Positions 42,593 through 53,731 of a stretch of 64,000 nucleotides of DNA are shown piece by piece. The DNA is taken from assembly GCA_037349315.1 (NCBI GenBank), contig JBAIAC010000048.1, positions 37,512,501 through 37,576,500 on the forward strand. Direction: 5' to 3'. The number at the start of each line of letters is the position of its first letter. Within the stretch, counting starts at the first letter, position 1. The DNA is from Chelydra serpentina (Eukaryota > Chordata > Testudines > Chelydridae). The notes beneath the pieces are model-generated. The model was not told the origin of the DNA, did not search any database, and saw only the letters and a list, made by a program, of their open reading frames with translations. A program made the position numbers and the translations under genes.

Positions 42593-45187
42593 CAAATGTG
42601 TTCTGCACACACAACCCTTTTTACTTGTGTGGTGCAGTTTCCAACTACCAGCCCCATAAAGTCAACCTGGATTTCTAGTCAAGATGGGCTCTTTTCCTTC
42701 TCAGTATCATCACCATTAATAAAGTCTCTGCAGGCTAGATTAGGCTTTCAGTTACACCATGCAATTCCACATTTTTCAAATTTTGCCTTCAGTGATGTGT
42801 ATGTAACCTCTTTGCTTGTGCAACCACGTTGTTTTCAGTGGGTTTGAAGAGGTGTCACTAATAAGAACTTTGTTTATCAGCAGAATTGTTTACTAAAAGG
42901 CATAGAATCCACTTTACCATCTTTTAGCTGTGTTGGCTCTTCAGTGCTCATGGGTAAAAAGCAATAAAATGTTGGGTTTTTGTCACTAAATCAGCCAATC
43001 TGGCACTAAATATACACAGGAAGCCCATCAGCTGAGAAGGAGCTGCAACTTGTATGTAGTCACTTTTCACAATAGAACTGCATTCTAATATTTGTATCTA
43101 TTCTTAAATCATTGAGATTTTCATGGATCTCATGAGGGGAATCTGCAGGAACAAAGAATGAGAGAAATAAAAATGGAAAGGAGAGTGTGAAGTGGAAGCT
43201 GGCAGAAGAGATGGAAGAGCAAATAAGAAGGGAGACGAGAAGCGTGGGAGAGTTAGACAGGGACAAGAGGCAAGCAGAACAAACAGCCAGTCAAAAAAAA
43301 AAAAAAAAAAAGGCTAGTGATTTAAGTTGGATAGTTCTGATGATAGACTGGTTGCAAAGGATGTGGAGTATGTGGTAAGGCTGTGCTCCTGCCCTTGGTT
43401 CTTGCTTTTGAGGGTTCTTCCTTTGAACTCAGTGCTAACCATATCCTGGACTATTAAACTTTGTCCTTTAGCCTCAGAGTTTATTTGCTGAAAATATCTG
43501 CACCACTTTATTCAGGAGAGAGTTGTTACCTTACAAACTAGGAGCATCATCTAGTCGTCATGATGCTGATGAGATTGCCAAACAAACTCTATCAAGTCAG
43601 GAGATTCACCCACTCATTTTGAATGTCCTATCTTTAATTCACAACATTTTGCATATTTTTGGTTCAGTTTTTGTTGTTGTTTATTTTGCCTTGGCTTGTG
43701 TTATTAAAACAGCTCTACCTGGGAATTTTTTTCTTTTTTAGTGTGTTTTGGAAAATTGCGATCCATGGTGTTTATTGCAGCTATGGTCACTTACCCATGC
43801 CGAGGATCTGGCATTAAATATCCCAACAACATATGCCCTATGCCAATAACCACAAATGTTTCCTATCATCAGTGCATGTCCTTTTGCATTGCTTTATCTG
43901 TGCATTTGGATACTACCATGAAAAGACAGAGAAATCTTGATCTTCTCCATACTATGCAAGGAAAGAATCTAGGGACTGTCCATTCCTCAGTAGTCTGTCT
44001 TTGTTTTTCTAATAAAATTATTTTTTCTACTATATCAGCAAGTGAAGACAAGTGTTATCTGGTGCCAATGAACTATTGCACTCGCTTAGAATATTTTGAG
44101 GTACTATTGTTTTTAATATTTAAAGCTATAGGGTTGCTATGTAGCTGGGGGGATGGGGACTTTTTTGTGTCTAAATATTTAATGGTTTGTAGGAGTCCAG
44201 CTAGAGAAAACATTTCTTCAGTATGTTAACATTTCAGAGGCCCACCCTGGTTTGATAGTTTTTGTTAGCCCTGGAACTGTATTGCTGGAATTTGTTAAGC
44301 ATGACATTGTTCATTCTGAGCCCATCCAGGATTAAGGAGTAACCTTTTTCTTTTCTCTTTTGCATAGTCCAATTGTAAGTTTTCCCTAAATGTTCTGAGT
44401 AGAAAAAAAACTGTATTTGATGTGAGAGCTCTAGTCTAGTATTTTGTAATTAACAAAAAATATTTGTCATCCCATATATGAAGATATCTATGTTCCTAAA
44501 GCATAATAAAGGCTCAGATTTATTGTGTACACCAGCTATTTTGCGTCACTCCCATGATACATAGTAGCTGAAATGCCAACTTAACTAATATGAGTTTATG
44601 GTACAAAGCAGCAGGAGCATATAGGTGAGTCTGGCCCCACATGTACAAAATGTATTTTGTTTTTTTATTAGCATATATTTCTTTGGGGGTCAGTTGGCTA
44701 CACAGTATCTCTTATACACATGACTGTGCATGTAACTGCGGTGACAAGGTTAAGCTGCTGTAAGCAGTGTCATGTCTTCAGGATAGGATCAACCTGCCAA
44801 AGTTGGTCCTGATGATACAATGGCTTTGTAACTGGACATCCTGCAGGACAATTCTGTAATAAGGTGTTTCTTTGGAACCCGTAACTGATCCATGAGAGGA
44901 CCTTTCCTCTTCCCCAAGACTGCTTAGCTCCTAGCATAGTCTGCCACCCGCAACCTCTATCAGTGTGCTGCCTGCTATGGGCGTGAGCAGATTTACGACC
45001 AATCAGCTGCTGCCTAATTACTTCAAATAAGTCATTTTGGAACTTCAGGCCCTATCTTCAGCTAAGCCGCTAAACTGCATGTGTGCAAATGTGTATTTGT
45101 TTGCTCAAACCTGAGGCTTTGCTCTGCAATTTGTGATCAAAAATTTGCTCTGAAGATGTGAGCTTATATGTGCCGAAAGATATGCGT
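42593..45187. other. non-coding DNA; A19 run at 43293-43311
   Basis: A 162-codon open frame at 43741-44229 is AT-rich, matches no family I know and has no flanking support. The A-run is a simple repeat. Nothing else was identified. Confidence 0.35.
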
Positions 45188-45372
45188 GAGACAAGGTGGG
45201 TGAGGTAATATCTTTTTTTGGATCAATGTCTACTGGTGAGAGAGACAAACTTTTGAGCTTACATAGAGCTCTTCTTCAGGGCACCTCTGTGTAAATTTGG
45301 AAGCTTGTCTCATTACATCGTCCACCTGGTCTTTCTAATATCCTGGGACTGACACAGCTACAACAACACTGC
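45188..45372. mobile_element. Penelope-like 3'-tail fragment
   Basis: GAGACAAGGTGGGTGAGGTA, GAGAGAGACAAACTTTTGAG and CATAGAGCTCTTCTTCAGGG, then TAATATCCTGGGACTGACAC and ACAACAACACTGCATA. This is a short, internally deleted member of the turtle Penelope-like tail family. The ACTTTTGAGCTTACATAGAG part is analogous to the tail at 13090-13130. Confidence 0.55.
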
Positions 45373-45422
45373 ATACAAGGGGTATATGTAACCCACATTA
45401 ATATGTTAATTAATATGTAACC

Positions 45423-45706
45423 CAGATTAATGAGTCTGCTGTACAGCTTTAGATAAGAGCCATGTGGATTTTAGTTCATGCAGTAGAGGCTCATGCATTT
45501 AGTTCCAGAGATCCCAGGTTCGATCCTGCCCACCGACAACTGGGCTCTGTCAGCATTACAAGTGTGTGTGTGGGGGGGCTCATCCAGGATTTCAACTGGG
45601 AAGTCTCTGAAGCTTGGGATGCGCTTCCTCAGCTAGGAGAAGTGTGTAACCCACACACCTCCTGGGTGTGGTGTTCTGTCCCATCTAGTGGCACCAAGAC
45701 CACTTA
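45423..45706 (+). repeat. interspersed repeat with tRNA-like segment, copy A
   Basis: From GATTAATGAGTCTGCTGTAC through TTCATGCAGTAGAGGCTCAT and CCCAGGTTCGATCCTGCCC (B-box-like) to CACCAAGACCACTTA. The next unit resumes after H2 at 50622, so H2 inserted at the junction of two adjacent units. Confidence 0.6.
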
Positions 45707-45927
45707 GGCCTGGTCTACACTAGGACTTTATGTCGAATTTAGCAGCATTAACTCGATTTTACCCTGCACCCGTCCATATTAGGAAGCTATTTATTTCGAC
45801 ATAAATGGCTCTGTAATTCGATTTCTGTACTCCTCCCCGACGAGGGGAGTAGCGCTAAATTCGACATGGCCATGTCGAATTCGTGTTACTCTGGATGGAA
45901 TTCGACGCTAATAGCTCCGGGAGCTAT

Positions 45928-45940
45928 CCCACAGTGCACC
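45928..45940 (+). promoter_or_regulatory. subterminal CCCACAGTGCACC motif (left, H2)
   Basis: Identical to the 13-mer at 20255 and 24406. The hairpin CTCCCC-GACGA-GGGGAG lies upstream at 45833-45849. Confidence 0.5.
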
Positions 45941-46096
45941 ACTCAGTGGACGCTCAGGACAGCAATCCGTACTCAGATGCTCTGACCTGCCACTCAGGAA
46001 AAGCCCCGGGAAAATTTGAATTCCTTTTCCTGTCTGGCCAGTTTGAATCTCATTTCCTGTTTGGACATCGTGGCCAGCTCAGCAGCACTGGCAACG

Positions 46097-46675
46097 ATGC
46101 AGAGCTCTCCAGCAGAGTTTACCATGCAATCCCAGAATAGAAAGAGGGCTCCAGCATGGAGTGATCGGGAAGTTTTGGATCTGATCGCTGTGTGGGGAGA
46201 TGAATCCATCTTATCCGAGCTCCGTTCCAAAAGACGGAATGCAAAAAAATTTATGAAAAAATATCCCAGGCAATGACGGAGAGAGGATACAGCCGGGATG
46301 CAACGCAGTGCCGCGTGAAAATCAAGGAGCTGCGACAGGCGTATCAGAAGACCAAAGAGTCCAACGGACGCTCCGGATCGCAGCCACACACATGCCGTTT
46401 TTATGAGGCACTGCATGCTATGCTCGGTGGTGCTGCCACCACTACCCCACCAGTGTCCGTGGACTCCGACGACGGGGTCTTATCTACGGCCACGTCGTCT
46501 GAAGTTTTTACGGATGGTGAAGAAGAGGAAGGAGAGGAGGAGGATGAGGCAGTCGACAGCGCTTTCACCGCTGATTTCCCCGACAGCCAGGATCTGTTCA
46601 TCACCCTCACTGAGATCCCCTACGAACCCTCCCAAGGCAGCATCCCTGACCAGGAACCAGGCGAAGGATCAGCAG
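46097..46675 (+). pseudogene. Harbinger Myb/SANT-like protein, exon 1 (H2, one frameshift)
   Basis: An upstream ATG at 46097 gives MQSSPAEFT before the MQSQNRKRAPAW start of H1. The Myb/SANT-like domain runs DREVLDLIAVWGDES...SELRSKRRNAK, then shifts frame by one extra A in the A-run at about 46225-46232. It resumes as MTERGYSRDATQCRVKIKEL, RQAYQKTKESNGRSGSQ, an acidic block, and QDLFITLTEIPYEPSQG. The VWGDES segment is in its normal orientation, unlike H1. The exon ends at 46675 before GTCAGT in the same phase as H1. A single indel separates this copy from an open exon. Confidence 0.85.
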
Positions 46676-46786
46676 GTCAGTGTTTTAAACATTTATTTGG
46701 AATAGAATAGGCATGGTGTGTTAGCAATGTGTTTGTATTGCTTAATTGGCCATAGGCGCTTCAGTTTTGAGTCGTTTCCAGTGCAA

Positions 46787-47077
46787 CTACTCGAAAAGTC
46801 TGTCAATATGTATGGGGATAGAGGAGAAATCCCCATCGGAGATCTCCGCGAAGCTCTCCTGGAGGTACAGTGAAAGCTTTTGCATCAGGTTCGCAGGGAG
46901 AGCGGCCTTATTGTCTCCTCCATGGTAGGATACTTTCCCGCGCCATGCAAGCTGCAGGTACTCTGGTATCATTGCCTTGCATAGCATGACGGCATACGGC
47001 CCCGGGGTTTGCTGGCATTGACGCAGCATGCACTCTTTCTCTGTCTCCGTAATCCTCATCAGAGTGATATCAGTCAT
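46787..47077 (-). CDS. conserved antisense open frame of about 96 codons in the Myb intron (ORF3, H2)
   Basis: Start in good context (GGCACCATGA), beginning MTDITLMRI as in H1. Shared blocks are CQQTPGPYA, MIPEYL, GKVSY, NKAALP, YLQESF and a C-terminal IPxHxxRLF. It has one extra residue (E) before the stop. 74 of 95 aligned residues match H1 with no gap. The frame is intact while Myb exon 1 and the transposase of this same copy are both frameshifted. No family is recognised. It may be a third protein of this Harbinger lineage or a regulatory antisense transcript that happens to stay open. Confidence 0.6.
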   Translation of the reverse strand: MTDITLMRITETEKECMLRQCQQTPGPYAVMLCKAMIPEYLQLAWRGKVSYHGGDNKAALPANLMQKLSLYLQESFAEISDGDFSSIPIHIDRLFE

Positions 47078-47159
47078 GGTGCCCTGGTTTGAATGAGTGG
47101 TTTCTTTAGTATAGTGAATGCTTCATTTTCCCTTTAAAGAAAGACACCCGGCGGTTTCC

Positions 47160-47395
47160 ATCCACACGGGGGGGGGAGGTAGTTGGGAAGCTAACCATTC
47201 GAACTTGGCGGTGCGCGGGCAGGGAGAGTTCCCGGGAGCGGCCACGCAGAGGGGAGGAAAGGGTAGGCGAGCCGGTCAAACATAGCGGTTAGCGGGCACT
47301 TTCAGTTCCCGGGACCGGCCACGCGGAGGGGGGGAAAGGGTTGGCGAGCCGCTGTAGATGAGCGGTTTTGGCAGCAGCAGGAACTGGCCACCGCC
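47160..47395 (+). repeat. degenerate minisatellite in the H2 Myb intron
   Basis: Two to three units of about 78-80 bp, each with CCACGCGGAGGGG-like, GGCGAGCCG and GGGCA...GTTCCCGGGA segments. Homologous in position to the cleaner 80-bp array at 21460 in H1. Confidence 0.6.
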
Positions 47396-47690
47396 AGGAA
47401 CTGTGCTTGAAACATGGGAGTAGAGCACTGCTGTGAAGTAAGCTCTCAGCAGTCCAAAGGCAACGGCTTACCATGGTCTCCAGAGAGCCGATTTCCAGTG
47501 TCCAGCACCGCTTGTGGGATCTGTACACCAGGACCCCAGGCACTCAGGATAAAGACATAATATTCGACCTTGTAGTAAGTGCACATGTGATAGGTACTGT
47601 GCTTGGTCTTATTCACAGGGAAAGAGTATAGGCATTGTTCGGGAAAAAGTATCTTTCTGAGGAATTCACTCCCTTTCTCCCATCCCACAG

Positions 47691-48172
47691 CTGCGAGTGT
47701 CTCCCGCCCTACCCGTGGATCACCCTCCCAGAGGCTTGCGCTGATCAGGCGGCGCAAAAAGAGAACCCGGGATGACATGTTCTCAGAATTGATGGTCTGT
47801 TCCCGAAAGGAGGCGGCACAGTGGAGAGAGGACATCTCAAGGTCCGAGCGAGCAGTCAGCGAACGGGAGCAGAGAGCTGAAGCTCACGAGGACACGTGGC
47901 GGCAGGAAGACCAGCAGGCGACTCAAACGCTGCTGGGACTAATGAGGGAGCAAACTGACACGCTCCGGCGCCTGGTAGACGTTCTCCAGGACAGGAAACA
48001 GGAGGAAAGAGCACCTCTATATGTTATTTCCAACCACCCTCCCCCGCCACAAAGTCCAATCCCCCCCTCACCCAAAGTCACTAGAACGAGGGGAGGCAGG
48101 GGCCGTGGAAATAATCATTCCACCCCTGCAGACTGCTCCAGTAGCAGAAGGCTCTCATTCCCAAAGCTTTAG
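47691..48172 (+). CDS. Harbinger Myb-like protein, exon 2 (H2, open)
   Basis: Open from the acceptor to a TAG: SPSQRLALIRRRKKRTRDD (basic, NLS-like), MFSELMVCSRKEAAQW, a charged helix with REQRAEAHEDTWRQEDQQ, a leucine heptad-like LMREQTDTLRRLVDVLQDRK, a Pro-rich stretch and a basic end RRLSFPKL. About 159 codons. Compared with H1 it has no internal stop. Spliced to exon 1 it would complete the Myb-like protein, except for the exon 1 frameshift. Confidence 0.8.
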
Positions 48173-48249
48173 ATGGGTTCTTTCCTTCCCTCCAACCGCA
48201 CTCCACAACAGTTCCCTGCTCAGGTTTCATCTCAAAACTATGCTCCCCC

Positions 48250-48790
48250 TAATAAAAATGTTTGTTTTGTACAGTGCTGTTTCCCTGACTTTCTTTCACA
48301 GGACGGTTTGGTTTTGGGGGAGTGGGTAAGGGGGTTTGTAATTTGAGACGACAGGCGCCTGAACCAGGGTACAGACAGGGGGAAAGGTTCAACAGAAAGT
48401 CACACTCACATTGCATGCACTAGGCACACTTGTCATTCTGGGAGGGGGTTTTCATGTTCTCTATGGTGGGGGGGGGTCTGTGACTTTCTGGTGGGGGAGG
48501 GTGGCTGCAGATCTTTTGCGGCCGGTGATAGCCTGCATGACAGATCCTTGCAGCAGGAGATCTGTGGCCGCAATCCACGGCCAAAAAGTCACACAGGCCC
48601 CACCACACACAGTTGCGAATAGGAGGGGTTGCAGGCTCCCTTGAAACAAGCAGTCCAGCACTGCGGACTGCTCTGGGAGCAGGAGCATGTCATTCCCCGA
48701 GTTTGGAAGCGTCCTTTCCAACACTCCACCCGCTCCCCAACCGCAGTATGCGTCCCAGGTTAAACCCTTAACCGACAAATCATTAATAAA
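48250..48790. repeat. extra central block of H2 (partial duplication)
   Basis: After the first poly(A) signal (AATAAA at about 48250) comes a second, diverged copy of the transposase 3' flank (GGGTAAGGGGGTTTGTAATT at about 48327 versus GGAAGGGGGTTGGTAATTGG at about 48849). Then comes a second copy of the Myb 3' UTR (ACTGCTCTGGGAGCAGGAGC at about 48665 versus ACTGCTCCAGTAGCAGAAGG at about 48132) and a second poly(A) region (48784). H1 has only one copy of each. Confidence 0.6.
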
Positions 48791-48954
48791 GACGGTTTTA
48801 ATAAACAATGTTTCCTTTATTATAATTTTAAAGCGTTGAATGAAGGGGGGGAAGGGGGTTGGTAATTGGAGAGGATAGGCAACAGAAACTGGGTAAAGAA
48901 ACGGGGGCAGGTTCAGCTTCTGTTTAAACAAGCTGAACCTGTCCCTGTTAACAG

Positions 48955-50240
48955 TCACTGGTTACCCTGCTCGCTCTGGAAGCTAGCTTTCAAAGCTTCC
49001 CGGATGCGCAGCGCATCCCGCTGTGATCTTCTAATCGCCCGGGTGTCCGGCTGTGCGTAATCAGCAGCCAGGCGATTTGCCTCAACGTCCCACCCCGCCA
49101 TAAACATCTCCCCCTTGCTCTCACAGAGATTGTGGAGCACACAGCACGCTGCAATCACAATGGGGATATTTGTTTGGCTGAGATCGGAGCGAGTAAGTAA
49201 GCTTCTCCATCTCCCCTTCAGACGGCCAAAAGCACACTCCACCACCATTCTGCACTTGCTCAGACGGTAGTTGAAGAGCTCCTTTTCAGTGTCCAGGGCT
49301 CCCGTGTATGGCTTCATGAGCCAGGGCATTAGCGGGTAGGCTGGGTCCCCGAGGATCACTATAGGCATCTCCATATCCCCAACAGTTATTTTGCGGTCCA
49401 GGAAATAAACACCCTCCTGCAGCCGTCTAAACAGACCAGAGTTTTTGAAAACACGAGCATCATGAATCTTGCCCGGCCATCCGACGTTGATATTGGTAAA
49501 ACGTCCTTTATGGTCCACTAGTGCTTGCAGCACCATAGAAAAATAGCCCTTTTGGTTAATGTACTGGCTGCCCTGGTGGTCCGGTCCCAGGATAGGGATG
49601 TGTGTCCCATCAATAGCCCCGCCGCAGTTTGGGAATCCCATAGCAGAAAAGCCATCTATGATCACCTGCACGTCTCCAAGGGTCACTACCTTTGAGAGCA
49701 GCAGGTCAACGATTGCATGGGCTACCTGCATCACAGCAACCCCCCCACGGTAGACTTGCCCACTCCAAATTGATTCGCGACTGACCGGTAGCTGTCAGGA
49801 GTTGCAAGCTTCCACAGGGCTATGGCCACTCGCTTCTGGATAGTCAGGGCAGCTCGCATCCGGGTGTCTTTGCGCTTCAGGGCAGGGGACAGCAACTCAC
49901 AAAGTTCCAGGAAAGTGCCCTTACGCATCTGAAAGTTTCGCAGCCACTGGGATTCATCCCAGACCTGCAGCACTATGCGGTCCCACCAGTCAGTGTTTGT
50001 TTCCCTGGCCCAGAATCGCCGTTCCACAGGATCAACATGACCCATTGCCACCATGATGTCTACGGGCCGGGGTCCTGTGCTTTGCGAGAGGTCTGTGTCC
50101 CTCTCAGAGTTCATGTCCTCCCGGAGCTTCCGTTGCCTCCTCGCCCGATTTATCTGCATCTGCCTCTGGAAAAGGTGGACGATAAGGCGCGAGGTGTTGA
50201 CAACGGACAGAACAGCAGCGATAATCGTGGAGGGCTCCAT
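48955..50240 (-). pseudogene. Harbinger DDE transposase (H2, one frameshift)
   Basis: The N-terminal 169 codons (50240 down to 49731) reach QFGVGKSTVG, then lose frame. The frame resumes at MQVAHAIVDLLL and runs to 48955. The break is a C-run at about 49739-49745 with seven Cs where H1 has five. The DDE residues are all kept: IDGTHIPI, ILGDPAYP, VVECAFG. The start (MEPSTIIAAV) matches H1. Without the +2 shift it would be the same length as the H1 transposase. Convergent with the Myb gene. Confidence 0.93.
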
Positions 50241-50441
50241 GCTTGCTGTCCTGTGGCGTCCGAGCTGTCAATCACTGGAAAAGGGCGCGAATCAATTGCC
50301 CGCCGGCGCTTTCACGTAGGGAGGGCGGGAGTGTGGGTCGAATGATGACATTTACCTATAACCACCCTCGACACATTTTTGGCCCCAGAAGGCACTGGGG
50401 GCTACACCCAGAATTCCAGTGGGCAGCGGGGACTGCGGGAA

Positions 50442-50468
50442 CTGTGGGATAGCTACCCACAGTGCACC
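50442..50468. promoter_or_regulatory. right subterminal hairpin and CCCACAGTGCACC motif (H2)
   Basis: CTGTGGG, seven bases, CCCACAG, then GTGCACC; identical to 24392-24418 in H1. Confidence 0.55.
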
Positions 50469-50621
50469 GCTTGCAATGTCGACGCTTGCCCCGTTACTGT
50501 GGACTCACAAATTCGATTTAATGTCCTTGGTGTGGATTCGCATGATCGACTTTGCAATATCGGTTTCACAAGTTCGGTTTAAGAAAAATCGAACTAGTCT
50601 CGTAGTGTAGACATACCCTTA

Positions 50622-51085
50622 GAGAGAGAGATTAATGAGTTTGCTCTACAGCAGGGATCTCAAACTCAAATCACCATGAGGGCCACATGAGGACTAGTAC
50701 ATTTGCCCGAGGGCCGCATCACTGAAACCTTTTCATACAATGATACAAAAGTATAGTCAAAAATGAAAAGAAAAAAAAAGAGTAATATAGTATGCTATTA
50801 AAAGTCAATGTATTAACTTTTTTTAAACTGTAATGCGAAGAGGGGTTTTAATAAAATATAAACACTCAGTAATGTTTGAAGCTTGGCTGCTGGTGGAGTC
50901 AGTGCCTATGGCAGGCCGCAGGAAATAACTCTGTGGGCCGCATGCTTGAGACCCCTGCTCTACAGCCTTAGCTAAGCGGCATATGGCTTTTCGCTCATGC
51001 AGTAGAGTTTCATGCACTAGGCTCCAAAGCTCCCAGCTTTGATTCTGCCCACTGACAACTGGGGTCTGTCGGTGTTACATATGCA
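50622..51085 (+). repeat. interspersed repeat with tRNA-like segment, copy B, split by a hAT
   Basis: GATTAATGAGTTTGCTCTAC resumes after the hAT as CTCTACAGCCTTAGCTAAG, TCATGCAGTAGAGTTTCATG and TTTGATTCTGCCCACTGAC. It aligns with copy A at 45423-45560. Confidence 0.6.
50652..50957 (+). mobile_element. non-autonomous hAT element (306 bp)
   Basis: The ends CAGGGATCTCAAACTC and GAGACCCCTG are inverted. A perfect 8-bp target duplication CTCTACAG lies at 50644-50651 and 50958-50965. Non-coding. The body contains GAGGGCCACATGAGG and GTGGGCCGCATGCTTGAG. Confidence 0.9.
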
Positions 51086-53286
51086 TGGAATTTCAGAGGA
51101 TGCCCAAAAATAAGAGTTTATCTAGAAGTCTAATGACATTTGTCATACAATAGACATGGCATGCACTTTTAGTATTTAGTTTCATTTCTCAGACCAAATG
51201 GCAAACTGCCTAGAGTGTGATTATTTGACTAAGGTGTTAAAATGCAATGGTGTAGCAAAACACACAAGCAAAAGCCCAAAGTAAGCAAGAAAGCCCAAGG
51301 ATCTCAATGGTATGATTGCAGCAAACAGATGTGTGCTGCTGATTAGCATACTTTGCTATCCTTTCATGTGCATATGTGCCCAAATTATGGCTTGTGCTTA
51401 CACTAACTGCAAATGCAGTTATTTCTTATTGCACAAACCCCAAAACATGTTGCAATTTGTTTCTTGGGATTCACTGATAAGTGTGAAGCCCACGCATTTC
51501 CCCCTCCCCCCACTTTAATCTCTTTTGAAGGCTCTTGAACTACTACCCAGAAGAAAACAGAATGGGATTGTTACTACTCTTTCAAGGGACAAGTTAGGCC
51601 AAACTTTAGGTTTTCTAGAACAAGCTATTCCCAAACTTAACACCAATAGATAGATTTCCGTGAATTTTGCAGGTTTAATGAAGAGAGTTTATTTTTAAAG
51701 GAGAAGGCGTTCCCTGGCATTGTTTGCAGCTCAAACATAGTATCATCCTAGTAATGTGTGAGAAGCAGACAGGATTAGATTAGAAACTGAAGATGGTCAA
51801 ACTTTTTCAGCTGAACATTTTCCCAACAAAACTAATACAACATTTGACATACAAAAATATCTCAGGAAAATATCAATTTCTACAACCGTTTCCAATTTTT
51901 ATAGGAAAATTTGAAGTGAGGCATAGTTTCAAAGCAACACTGACATTTGGAAGTATTTGAAATGGCAACCATTGTCAAAGTTGAAAATGTCGGTGTTGTG
52001 AAACTAGAGATTTTGACTGAAAATGCAGACACATTTTCAGAACTTTTCATTCCACACATTTTTCTATATTTTGACTTTTTGTCTTTTTCAGGATAAAAAC
52101 AAATGTTGAAATAGCAGAATTTCATGTGCAACAGAAATTAATCTATAAACAAATTGGACTAGTTTGCTTTCAGTGAGACAATCCTGACCCATACTCCCTC
52201 TATGGCGCAGTCCAAATAGCTCAAATGGTCATGGAGTACATGAAATGCTGTGGGAAGGCCCCTTCCTCCCCAGTGAACAAGTTTTATAACATTTACAACA
52301 ACAAATGGCCCCACCCCCCACAGGAGGGAGATATTTTTTATTCACCTTTCCTCTACCAGAAATGGCAAGGTGGGGACTGAGGAGTGAGGGCAGGAGTGGC
52401 AGGCCATAATTTTAGTGCACTCTCCTTCCAATGATGCACTCCACAGTCAAGATATCTGCACAAGGAACATTAGGCAGGGACATATTAGTTGGGATTAATT
52501 TCTAAAAAAAATCAAGAAACCCAAAACAAGACTAACTCTTTATCGCAGCAAAATAAAACACGTTGTTAATTGTGAAGCATGGGTCAGTTTTAGATTCCCT
52601 CTTTCCCCCAGGATTATGGAGTAAAACAAAATCAGTAACTGCCTATCTATGCAAAGAGGGACTAACCAAATAGCATTTGTATGACCAGCAATAGTGATAA
52701 TACGGAACTTGTCTTTTTACTCCATTGCTAATGGAGAAAATGGAAACTTACTCCTTCCCAATCTACTGGTAATTAACCAACGGTGCTGTTCATTACATTG
52801 TGGAAGTGGAATATGTGTCATGCAGTGTTCTAGTAGCTTTATTGGGGTTTTGACCTAAGCTTTAGCACTGTGTGATTTTATTGCATGTTTGCATCTCTGC
52901 AAAACAACTGTAAACGCTAATGAAAATACCAGATAAAGAAACCATGTGGCACAGATCCCCAAGCAAATGCCTAGGGATCCATTTTAGATTTTGTTTTTCT
53001 TTCATTTACCTTTGAAATCAGGAAGGGAATGCTGATTCATCCTGGAGACGGGCTAAAGCTGACCCCTCAACATAACACCTACCAATAACAGTAAGCATAA
53101 AAACCACACTTCTCTATCTGAAGGAAGCAGGCTTCAGGGCTGGGCTGCGTAGGCAGAGGGATCTTGGGTTTGGGAGTATGAGTAGCCCTGAACTGGAAAC
53201 CCTAGAAGGAATCAAGCCTGGGGAGAAGGTGACATGAACAGGAATTCCACACAGGGATCCAGGGTAGCCATTCAGGCAAGATACTA
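51086..53286. other. AT-rich non-coding DNA, nothing firm identified
   Basis: 51780-52140 is rich in GAAAATTT / AAATTTTC-type words as in AT-rich turtle repeats, but no ends were found. No gene. Confidence 0.35.
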
Positions 53287-53731
53287 GATTGAGGGCAACA
53301 AAAATGATTAGGGGGTTGGAGCACATGATTTATGAGGAGAGGCTTAGGGAACTGGGATTATTTAGTCTGCAGAAGAGAAGAGTGAGGGGGGATTTGATAG
53401 CTGCTTTCAACTACCTGAAAGAGGGTTCCAAAGAGGATGGATCTAGACTGTTCTCAGTGGTAGCAGATGACAGAACAAAGAGTCTCAAGTTGCAGTGGGG
53501 GAGGTTTAGGTTGGATGTTAGGAAAAACTTTTTCACTAGGAGGGTGGTGAAGCACTGGAATGGGTTACCTAGGGAAGTGGTAGAATCTCCTTCTTTAGTG
53601 GTTTTTAAGGTCAGCCTTGACAAAGCCCTGGCTGGGATGATTTAGTTGGGGGTTGGTCCTGCTTTGAGCAGGGGGTTGGAGTAGATGACCTTGTGAGGTC
53701 CCTTCCAACCCTGAGATTCTATGATTCTATG
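53287..53731 (+). mobile_element. CR1 LINE 3' end, 5'-truncated
   Basis: Ends GGTCCTGCTTTGAGCAGGGG, GATGACCTTGTGAGGTCCC, CCAACCCTGAGATTCTATG, with the repeated ATTCTATG tail typical of CR1. Same subfamily as 60908. Confidence 0.9.
53289..53645 (+). pseudogene. CR1 ORF2 C-terminal fragment (118 codons)
   Basis: [72 protein letters not shown]-terminal region of the CR1 reverse transcriptase protein with no catalytic motif. Open but truncated, so inert alone. Close to the protein at 60936. Confidence 0.85.

Larger units (their letters stand above)
46676..47690 (+). other. intron of the H2 Myb-like gene
   Basis: GTCAGT donor, CCCATCCCACAG acceptor. It is about 190 nt shorter than in H1, mostly through fewer minisatellite units. 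It holds ORF3 on minus. Confidence 0.7.
45707..50618. mobile_element. PIF/Harbinger DNA transposon H2 (4.9 kb)
   Basis: The ends are GGCCTGGTCTACAC and GTGTAGACATACCC. The 3-bp target duplication is TTA at 45704-45706 and 50619-50621. It has the same gene order as H1 plus about 500 extra bases between the convergent genes. The element is nested in a recognisable older repeat, which confirms both borders. Confidence 0.95.

Noticed and set aside
43741..44229. 162-codon open frame on plus, Cys- and Phe-rich
   Set aside because: The longest frame outside repeats, but no family resemblance, no flanking exon structure and a composition like the surrounding AT-rich DNA.
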